DNA from: Lachnospiraceae bacterium UBA3762
GTDB taxonomy: Bacteria > Bacillota > Clostridia > Lachnospirales > Lachnospiraceae
Assembly: GCA_002371615.1 (NCBI GenBank)
Contig: DFGA01000029.1
Location: forward strand, 17,354-71,635
Reading direction: 5' to 3'
DNA: 54,282 nucleotides
Part shown: positions 43,386 to 50,666 of the stretch, piece by piece
How positions within the stretch are numbered: the first letter of the stretch is position 1
Layout: the number at the start of each line of letters is the position of its first letter
Notes under the pieces: generated by a model
Database searches by the model: none
Told to the model about the DNA's origin: nothing
Seen by the model: the letters and a program-made list of their open reading frames with translations, nothing else
Program-made: the position numbers and the translations under genes

Positions 43386-45405
43386 ATATATCACCCAGAG
43401 CAAGCCTGCTGCTCTTTAATCCTGTAATTTTTCGAAGCAGTACACCGATCCTGTATCGGCGGTGGGGATCAAGTTCACTAAAAGGAATTCTGCATACAAA
43501 TCCCGCAAGATCCGTATTCTTTTCATCAGGAAATACTTCCGGTATATCACTTCTGTATTTTGAACTTGTTGTTGCTATAATACACTCTCTAAGTTCTTCA
43601 TCGTATTCTCCGAGGGGAATGAGAACAACATATTTCCTGACAAGTGCATTGTCCCACGACCGGCACAGTCCCCAGCCTTCTATCACATACGCATCCTCAA
43701 CGTCGGAGGCAATCGACCTCTCAACGGAACATCTGTCCACAGACATCATTGCTTTGTCTGTTTTCCTGCCGGGTATCTTCAACAGTTCTTTTGTTTTATT
43801 GCGGCGATCCGTGATCTGGTATTCCGGGACCACAGCGCATTTTATCTCGATAGTATCAACATCCAGCATATATCCGTAAAACGGATCGGGGTTTTTAACC
43901 ATCCACGGATGCATGGAATACAGTAATGTCCGCTCATTGCGAAGCCTTTGAGACTTCTCGTCACTTAATGCATCCTCTCCTCTTGCCAGCGATTCATGAT
44001 GAGTCATCACACATTCATTATTTACAACATTGTAATAACCTGCTTCAAGGAGTTTGGCACAAAGATCAACGTCATTATAGCCGACCTTTATTTTATCACA
44101 AAAGCCGCCTGCTTGATAGTATTTTTCCCTGTTTACCATAAGACATGCACCGGTCACGGCCAGTACATTCCATGCGAACCTGTTTCTGCAATAATACAAA
44201 ACCCCGGAGTCCGAAAATCCGGCAAGCTTATGGGTCGGACCACGGTTAATATTCATCACTCCCACATGCTGGATGGTAACATCATCGGGATACAATAATT
44301 TGGCACCGACCGCACCCACATAACTTCTTGCGGCATAAACCAGGAGTTTTTCAAGAAATCCCTCGGTTATCGCATCAACATCATCATTCATAAACAGGAG
44401 AAACCTTCCTTTGGACGCCGATGCACCCATATTACACATATGTGAATAGTTAAATTCCGCGGGCTCGTATATATATGACCCTCTCCCGCCCGGCAGCTGT
44501 GTAACGTATTTTTCTATGATCTCCCTGTTGTCCTCGCTCGAGCCGTTATCCACAACAATAATCTCATACGGTATCTTTCCCGCATTGATCCTGATATTTC
44601 TTATACATTCTTTAAGAATTCGCGGCTGGTCTTTGGAAGGGATTATTATTGATACAAGTGGACTGTCCTTCTGGGGTTTTGGAATTATATTGATACCCCG
44701 TCTTTTTTCGGCGGCTTCACGGCACAGTATATAACCCGGTCTTGTATACTGCTCATACAGAGCCTCATAGATCTGTTCATCCGTTATATTACAGACATCA
44801 GCCGTAATAGCCGAAAGATCTCTGTGATATAGGATCTGCGGGACATGAACAACGCTTTGTGCCCTTTCGAGGGCACGCAGCAGAAAATCACGGCATCTGA
44901 CATTATCCCCTATCTCGGGAGAACGTTTCATAGCCGGGACAAATCTGGCAAACTTGGTCCTTATTGCAAAACACGTTTCTATATACGGAAAAGATACGAC
45001 CGTATCAGGTGAATAGTCCGGTTTTCTCCACGGAGTCCTAAGTGTCCGGATCCTGACATTTATATCGTTAAGATCTGCCTCGGGATCCGTAATAAAATCT
45101 TCATCGGGATATATAACATCGGCGCCCTGTCCGTTTGAGAGCAGGCGCCTTACCATGTCGGGCTCATAAACACCGCTCCTGTTTACAAAAATCACATAAT
45201 CTTCGTTAATGCCTTCAAAATTGAGAATATTTGCATTATCATCGGGGAACAGTATTATTCTGCCCGACAACGGGGTTCCCGACACTTCTTCCGAAGAATT
45301 AATATCGGGTTCACTCATATATGCGATCTCATAGGCATAAGGCATCGTTTGCTTGAAGCATTCCTCTTTGTATGCCAGCAGTTGATTATCTTTTTTTGTA
45401 CTCAT
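43351..45405 (-). CDS. GT2 glycosyltransferase with degenerate first domain and a C-terminal beta domain
   Basis: The ATG at 45405 is preferred to a TTG six bases earlier. In the 684-residue product the first third resembles a GT2 domain but lacks a clear nucleotide site and DxD. The second domain (about 235-480) is complete: LVSIIIPSKDQPRIL, VDNGSSEDN, LFMNDDVDA, NDVDLCAKL. The last 130 residues (about 545-675) form a beta-rich domain with YVIEGWGLC and FPDEKNTDLAGFVCRI, seen behind GT2 domains in other cell-wall glycan loci. Membrane spans are absent, so it works on lipid-linked chains in the cytoplasm. Confidence 0.88.
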   Translation of the reverse strand: MSTKKDNQLLAYKEECFKQTMPYAYEIAYMSEPDINSSEEVSGTPLSGRIILFPDDNANILNFEGINEDYVIFVNRSGVYEPDMVRRLLSNGQGADVIYPDEDFITDPEADLNDINVRIRTLRTPWRKPDYSPDTVVSFPYIETCFAIRTKFARFVPAMKRSPEIGDNVRCRDFLLRALERAQSVVHVPQILYHRDLSAITADVCNITDEQIYEALYEQYTRPGYILCREAAEKRRGINIIPKPQKDSPLVSIIIPSKDQPRILKECIRNIRINAGKIPYEIIVVDNGSSEDNREIIEKYVTQLPGGRGSYIYEPAEFNYSHMCNMGASASKGRFLLFMNDDVDAITEGFLEKLLVYAARSYVGAVGAKLLYPDDVTIQHVGVMNINRGPTHKLAGFSDSGVLYYCRNRFAWNVLAVTGACLMVNREKYYQAGGFCDKIKVGYNDVDLCAKLLEAGYYNVVNNECVMTHHESLARGEDALSDEKSQRLRNERTLLYSMHPWMVKNPDPFYGYMLDVDTIEIKCAVVPEYQITDRRNKTKELLKIPGRKTDKAMMSVDRCSVERSIASDVEDAYVIEGWGLCRSWDNALVRKYVVLIPLGEYDEELRECIIATTSSKYRSDIPEVFPDEKNTDLAGFVCRIPFSELDPHRRYRIGVLLRKITGLKSSRLALGDIYEPRRGIVKEE

Positions 45406-45416
45406 ACTCAAACCGA

Positions 45417-47750
45417 TTACTGCGCCTTGACCGGATCGGCCCTTACAAAGCCTTCGGGCAGAACATCCTCTTTAATGATTCCCGCCTTTCTCTTAAGGCG
45501 ATAGGAAAACTCCTGCTTTTCCTCCAGTTTTTTTCGGGCTTCTCTTTTCAAAATGCCCAGTATATCCTCATAGAACGGTTCCTCGATCATGGAAATCCTG
45601 TATATTACTTCGACAGATTTGGCATTCTGCGGTATACCCTCGATTATGATCTGCGCATCATTTGTATCATATATATATGTGTTCTCTGACACTTTGTATC
45701 CGTTAACGATTATCTGACCGACATCCTGCTTGAACCCGTCATTAAGCGAATAACACATCTTCTCGACATGGAGCATACAGGGATATTCGGTCGGATCGAT
45801 CCTTAGCGAATTGATATAGCGTTCAAACGGGATTACAATTGATACCTGCCCGTTATCAACATTTCCAATAACGCTGATCTGATTATCGGGTGTAAAATTA
45901 TTACCTCTCGAATAATATATCTTCGGTGTATCAAGGTTTCGAAGGTACGAGCCGATCTTGACTATATTGTCGATCCTGATCGTGGTTGTCGGCATCAGGA
46001 CCTGCATTACTTCAAGGGACGCTGATCCTCCTATGATAAATATTTGGAAAGAATGCTCCATTTCGGTAAACAGCATTCGCTCGCCTATATCTATACCGCA
46101 AAGGGTGTATACATCCATCCCTTTTCTTGATAAATACATGGAAAACCCGTCATCAGAACGGTTCCTGAAATGATAATACAATGCCCTGTATATAACAAAC
46201 CGGACCGGAATCGCAAAATCCCAAACCCACTCATAATCAAGAACGGTCCATTTTCCGTTTTCCATATAATTCTCATCAAAAACGATATTGGAAAAAATCA
46301 TGTCAAAATTACATGGACTAATGGCAGCATACTTTTTCTTGAATTCCCTCTTTCCGAATACCTCGTCGAATCGGACGGAACGTTTGAATTCAGCTACATT
46401 GGATAATTGATTAAGTTTCCGGCAGTATTCAAGGATGATCGACTCCATCTTGGGGTACTGGCCCGAAGATTCCAGTTCATTAAGATAATCTTCAAGAGTG
46501 ATTCCGGATATATAATCAAACCTTACCGAATCCTTTGCTTTTGAAGCAACACCGGCCATCGCCATTCCTCTCTCGCGCCCCTTCTGGACATAACATTTTA
46601 CGGGAACGAGTCCGGTGTTTCCAAATTGTTGCACAAGACGTTCATAGCTTGTTCCGAACCGGTCAATATGTGCATTTGCATGAGTTGAAAGAGCAACCTT
46701 AAACACTCTTTTTGTCCCGTCCGGATCCTTGTCTATGGCCGTGCAGACCCTGTATTCCTCCATACGCTCATTTCCGTACTTCGCATATATCGGAAGTGTT
46801 AGATCATTTTGCCAGTCTTCTTTCGGGGATGCCAGAACGATGAACGAATTGGAATAGTCGGCAAACCTGCCCTCTTCTATCATTGCGTTAAATGCTTTCG
46901 TCTCATCAAACAGGATGAGCCTGTCATCGTCAAAATTACGTATATTGGTATTAAGATCTCCCACTCCCGGCAGTCTGTCATCCGAGTATATTGTATGCGG
47001 AAGTTTATAATCCGGGTAGGGATAGTAAAACTTGCTGTTCTTATACCCCGTCTCTTCAAGCAGCGCCTCAAGGCACGCCTTTGAGAAAGTCCTGACCGGA
47101 GATTCGGGAGAATAGCCCTCAATGCCTCCGAAATATTTGCCGGTATGATCTTCCTTGCATCCCGCAAAGTATTTCATTCCCAGACGGTTTTCTATTGCTA
47201 TGACAATCTTTCCGCCGGGCGCAAGATGGGATTTGAGTTTTTCGAGAAAGGCATTGTACGGTCTGTCGTCCTTAATATATGATGCCGCATATTCCAAAAC
47301 GCCGATCAGCGTAATAAAGTCATATTTCTCGGTAAGTTTGCTCTCAACATCCTCAAAGTTTCCAACCATGATGTTGATATTATCATACTCTTTATTCCTG
47401 TAAGCGTTGATCAGGCTCCTTTTTTTGGATAGTTCAACACACGTCACACTTTTGGCAAGCCGTGCCAGAACTCCCGTAACCGCGCCGCATCCGCTTCCGA
47501 TTTCAAGAACTCTGTCCCCTCTTTTTATCGGGATCCATCCGACAACATTTTCCCTTATATAAGACAGATGATACATGACAGACCATGATCGTGACTCCTG
47601 TATATAATGCTCATAGTCAAGAGATGTGTGATTTTTGACATAATCAAGAAGCCTGTCTTCGGCAGCTCCTTCGCTGTACAGATCCTCGCCGCTGTAATAT
47701 GAGTAATCTACGATCACGCTTCCGATGCGGTCATAATTATTGTAAGGCAT
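45417..47750 (-). CDS. Methyltransferase-kinase fusion, WbdD-like polysaccharide capping candidate
   Basis: The 777-residue protein has an N-terminal SAM methyltransferase (about 50-240) with motif I VLEIGSGCGAVTG (81-93) and VELSKK. A kinase-fold region follows (about 310-600): Lys in RVFKVALS (K351), Glu in SYERLVQQ (E370), catalytic loop FDMIFSN (D483, N488) and metal Asp in VLDYEWVW (D505). After it come a beta-rich domain (about 615-722) and a charged helical tail (about 725-765). E. coli WbdD has the same order (methyltransferase, kinase, coiled coil) and caps O-antigen chains that a Wzt carbohydrate domain then recognises. The gene here lies two bases behind the Wzt-type gene. Capping of the polymer is inferred from motifs and context. 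Confidence 0.82.
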   Translation of the reverse strand: MPYNNYDRIGSVIVDYSYYSGEDLYSEGAAEDRLLDYVKNHTSLDYEHYIQESRSWSVMYHLSYIRENVVGWIPIKRGDRVLEIGSGCGAVTGVLARLAKSVTCVELSKKRSLINAYRNKEYDNINIMVGNFEDVESKLTEKYDFITLIGVLEYAASYIKDDRPYNAFLEKLKSHLAPGGKIVIAIENRLGMKYFAGCKEDHTGKYFGGIEGYSPESPVRTFSKACLEALLEETGYKNSKFYYPYPDYKLPHTIYSDDRLPGVGDLNTNIRNFDDDRLILFDETKAFNAMIEEGRFADYSNSFIVLASPKEDWQNDLTLPIYAKYGNERMEEYRVCTAIDKDPDGTKRVFKVALSTHANAHIDRFGTSYERLVQQFGNTGLVPVKCYVQKGRERGMAMAGVASKAKDSVRFDYISGITLEDYLNELESSGQYPKMESIILEYCRKLNQLSNVAEFKRSVRFDEVFGKREFKKKYAAISPCNFDMIFSNIVFDENYMENGKWTVLDYEWVWDFAIPVRFVIYRALYYHFRNRSDDGFSMYLSRKGMDVYTLCGIDIGERMLFTEMEHSFQIFIIGGSASLEVMQVLMPTTTIRIDNIVKIGSYLRNLDTPKIYYSRGNNFTPDNQISVIGNVDNGQVSIVIPFERYINSLRIDPTEYPCMLHVEKMCYSLNDGFKQDVGQIIVNGYKVSENTYIYDTNDAQIIIEGIPQNAKSVEVIYRISMIEEPFYEDILGILKREARKKLEEKQEFSYRLKRKAGIIKEDVLPEGFVRADPVKAQ

Positions 47751-47752
47751 AT

Positions 47753-49105
47753 TTATTCCTCGGTATTCGTATCTTTATTTACTGTAACGATAGAATTCAT
47801 ATCATAAAAACCGGTAGTATTCTTTGATGATATAACGGTCAGGTTAAAGACATCATATAATCTGTGATAAACCGTAAAATTCCCTTCCCTGTACCCGACA
47901 CATCCGAGGGAAATAAGGTATTCCCCGCCCTGAAGCGACATATTCTGTGTAAATGTTACTATATACGCGCTTCCGGCTTCACATACACCGGTTGTAATCT
48001 TTTCAAACATTGTGTTGGTCCCGGTAATCTCGGTGCCCTGCATGTTTTTAAAGGAAAGTGCAAAAATAGGATCCTGTATCGTTTCAAAAAAGCGAACCTT
48101 AACCTTGACAGTGAACTCATCACCTTTAACTATCGTATTGGTGATCGTACCGTTGTTGTCATAAGCGCAGTAATCCTCAAATTCGGCAAGTCCGCTTCCG
48201 TATGTATCGACATTCGGATTCAGCTGCATAAGATCCTTCCATTTTGTCCCTTCGGATAATCCGGCGCTTTTGTCAGTATTGACAGTCTGGTCAAGCTGTC
48301 CTACAAGCACCTTTTTATACATATCGATGATTTCTTTGGGATCCCCTTCGCCGATCTTACGGCCTTTTTCCAAAAGGATAACCCTGTCGCAGTATTTGCT
48401 TATGCTTCCCAGATCATGGCTGACAAACAGTATGGTTTTACCCTGTTTTTTAAAATCCTCAAATTTCCTGTAGCATTTGTTTTGGAAGAAAACGTCACCG
48501 ACGGATAATGCTTCGTCGACAATAAGTATCTCGGGATCGATATTGATGGCTACGGCAAATGCCAGGCGTACAAACATACCGCTTGAATATGTCTTTACTT
48601 TCTGGTAAACAAAATCCCCGATATCGGCAAATTCAAGTATCGATTCAAGTTTACCGTCTATCTCTTTTTCGGAAAAACCAAGCATTGTCCCGTTAAGATA
48701 AATATTTTCGATCCCGGTAAACTCCATATTAAATCCGGCTCCAAGTTCCAGAAGAGCCGATATCCGCCCGTTTATATCCAGTGCTCCCGCAGAAGGACTG
48801 AGAACTCCGGTAATAATCTTCAAAATAGTCGATTTTCCCGAACCGTTCGTACCGATTATTCCGACGGTCTCCCCTCTGTACACCTCGAAGCTGACATCAT
48901 CAAGAGCGTAATGCTCCCTGCAGTGCACATTTTTCCCTATATGCAGCGCTTCTTTAAGCCTGTCCCTGTTCCGGTCGTATAGCTTGTATATTTTGGAAAC
49001 ATGGTCGACCTTTATGGCAATTTCATCGGATATATTCCCTGCCATTACATGATCGGTGTGCATTGCCTCGCTATTCGGTTTTTCTATCTGTTCGATAAAG
49101 TCCAT
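47753..49105 (-). CDS. wzt: ABC exporter ATPase with C-terminal carbohydrate-binding domain (Wzt/TagH/RgpD type)
   Basis: The 450-residue protein has the nucleotide-binding domain (about 28-270) with Walker A GTNGSGKS (85-92), Q-loop region, signature YSSGMFVRLAFA and Walker B ILIVDEALSVGD, all of the polysaccharide/teichoic acid ABC-export group. Residues about 285-450 form a beta-sandwich like Wzt_C, with VKVKVRFFETIQDPIFALSF and QGGEYLISLGCVG. In O8/O9a systems this domain binds the modified end of the polymer before export. It is next to the permease (11 bases) and the methyltransferase-kinase. Confidence 0.93.
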   Translation of the reverse strand: MDFIEQIEKPNSEAMHTDHVMAGNISDEIAIKVDHVSKIYKLYDRNRDRLKEALHIGKNVHCREHYALDDVSFEVYRGETVGIIGTNGSGKSTILKIITGVLSPSAGALDINGRISALLELGAGFNMEFTGIENIYLNGTMLGFSEKEIDGKLESILEFADIGDFVYQKVKTYSSGMFVRLAFAVAINIDPEILIVDEALSVGDVFFQNKCYRKFEDFKKQGKTILFVSHDLGSISKYCDRVILLEKGRKIGEGDPKEIIDMYKKVLVGQLDQTVNTDKSAGLSEGTKWKDLMQLNPNVDTYGSGLAEFEDYCAYDNNGTITNTIVKGDEFTVKVKVRFFETIQDPIFALSFKNMQGTEITGTNTMFEKITTGVCEAGSAYIVTFTQNMSLQGGEYLISLGCVGYREGNFTVYHRLYDVFNLTVISSKNTTGFYDMNSIVTVNKDTNTEE

Positions 49106-49116
49106 GTTAAGTATAC

Positions 49117-50100
49117 CTACAAAACGTCAGCAAAATGTATCTTCAGACGTTTAAAAATGATCGCTCCGAATGCAAACATACACATTGTCAGTATCCAGAA
49201 ATACGCGGTCGAATAGAAGTTTTCCCAAAACCATATCTTGTCGATCAGCGAATCCCGGTACCCTTCAACTATGTAGTTCATGGGGTTGAGCTTAAATACG
49301 ATCCTAAGACGCGGCGGCAGCGTGGTAATATTCCATAGTATCGGGGTCGCCCATATCCCCACCTGAAGGGCAATTGAAATGATCTGGCCCAGATCCCGGA
49401 AGAATATAATTATGGAGCAGGTTATATAGCACAATCCCAAAACAAAAATAAACATACATGCGCTGTAATAAATGATCTGAAGCGTATACAGATCCGGATA
49501 ATACCCGTAACACGCAAACAGTCCGATCGTAAAAAGAAGAAAGAAGCCATGAACGAACAATGCCGAGATGATCTTGATTATAGGAAGAATACTGATCTTA
49601 AAAACAACCTTCTTAACAAGATAATTGTATTCAAGAAGTGCATTTGTACCGTTTGAGAGAGCCTCTGAGAAGAAAAACCACGGAACTATACCGGCTATAA
49701 GCCATAGAATATAAGGTATCTCGATATCTCCCTTTACCGCTACCGCTCTTGACGGAAGGGCAACCGTAAAAACAAACCAGTACAAAAGAACCGTGATTAT
49801 AGGCTGGACAAATGCCCACACTATTCCGAGATAGGATCCCGCATACCTTGTTTTAAAATCATTCTTTGCAAGTTTCCATATAAGCTGCCGGTTTTGAAAC
49901 AGCTCTACCGGAAGTACTACTATCTTGTCATATTTAAGGATAAATACAATATATATGGCAATAAGAATAACGCAGGAAATGATCTTTTTGATCATTTCCT
50001 CGTTAGGATTTGCAAAAGGATTGTGATGCAGGATGATATACAGCAAAAGTGCTGCGATCACAGCAGTAATTATAGCAGTGACCGTTTTCTTTTTTGTCAT
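49117..50100 (-). CDS. wzm: ABC-2 polysaccharide export permease (Wzm/TagG/RgpC type)
   Basis: The 327-residue protein has the ABC-2 layout: a coupling helix with LAKNDFKTRYAGSYLGIVWAFVQP (the KxRYxxxxLG signature) before six spans, the GIVPWFFFSEAL loop, and PMNYIVEGYRDSLI near the C-terminus. Ahead of it are two additional hydrophobic segments (about 6-25 and 39-56) beyond the usual length. With the next gene it forms the channel that exports the finished lipid-linked polymer. It overlaps rfbC by four bases. Confidence 0.93.
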   Translation of the reverse strand: MTKKKTVTAIITAVIAALLLYIILHHNPFANPNEEMIKKIISCVILIAIYIVFILKYDKIVVLPVELFQNRQLIWKLAKNDFKTRYAGSYLGIVWAFVQPIITVLLYWFVFTVALPSRAVAVKGDIEIPYILWLIAGIVPWFFFSEALSNGTNALLEYNYLVKKVVFKISILPIIKIISALFVHGFFLLFTIGLFACYGYYPDLYTLQIIYYSACMFIFVLGLCYITCSIIIFFRDLGQIISIALQVGIWATPILWNITTLPPRLRIVFKLNPMNYIVEGYRDSLIDKIWFWENFYSTAYFWILTMCMFAFGAIIFKRLKIHFADVL

Positions 50101-50645
50101 TTAAGCTCCTTAAGCGTCGGCCATTTTTTGTCTTTTTCGGAAAAGATCAGTTCCATCCCTTCTTCAATCGGCCATTCGATACCTATATCGGGATCGTTGT
50201 AAATGATCCCGCCTTCATCATTCGGATGGTAAAGTTCCGTGCACTTGTACGTAAACTCGGCATAATCCGACAAGACGAGAAAACCATGGGCAAAGTGCTT
50301 GGGAATAAAGAACATCTTCTTGTTTTCCTCGGACAGACGTACTCCGTACCACTGCCCGTACGTTTTGGATCCTTTTCTCATGTCGACTGCCACATCAAAT
50401 ACTTCGCCGCGTATTACGCGTACAAGCTTATCCTGAGGAAAGTCTATCTGAAAATGAAGTCCCCTTATAACTCCTTTTTTGGATGCCGACTGATTATCCT
50501 GAACAAATTCGCAGTCAATACCGGCCTCTTTGAAATCCGCGATATTATAAGTTTCCATAAAATACCCGCGGTTATCACCGAATACTGTCGGAGTAATCAC
50601 ACATAACCCTTCTATCGGTGTTTTTTCAACGATGATCTTTCCCAA
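50097..50645 (-). CDS. rfbC: dTDP-4-dehydrorhamnose 3,5-epimerase
   Basis: The 182-residue cupin protein matches RmlC: TPTVFGDNRGYFMETY, QDNQSASKKGVIRGLHFQ with the catalytic His, VAVDMRKGSKTYGQW with the Asp partner, IPKHFAHGF, and YKCTELYHPNDEGGI. It converts dTDP-4-keto-6-deoxyglucose to the L-lyxo epimer in dTDP-L-rhamnose synthesis. rfbA and rfbB lie upstream; rfbD is not in the window. Confidence 0.97.
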   Translation of the reverse strand: MGKIIVEKTPIEGLCVITPTVFGDNRGYFMETYNIADFKEAGIDCEFVQDNQSASKKGVIRGLHFQIDFPQDKLVRVIRGEVFDVAVDMRKGSKTYGQWYGVRLSEENKKMFFIPKHFAHGFLVLSDYAEFTYKCTELYHPNDEGGIIYNDPDIGIEWPIEEGMELIFSEKDKKWPTLKELK

Positions 50646-50666
50646 TTCAATTCTCCTTAATCAATG

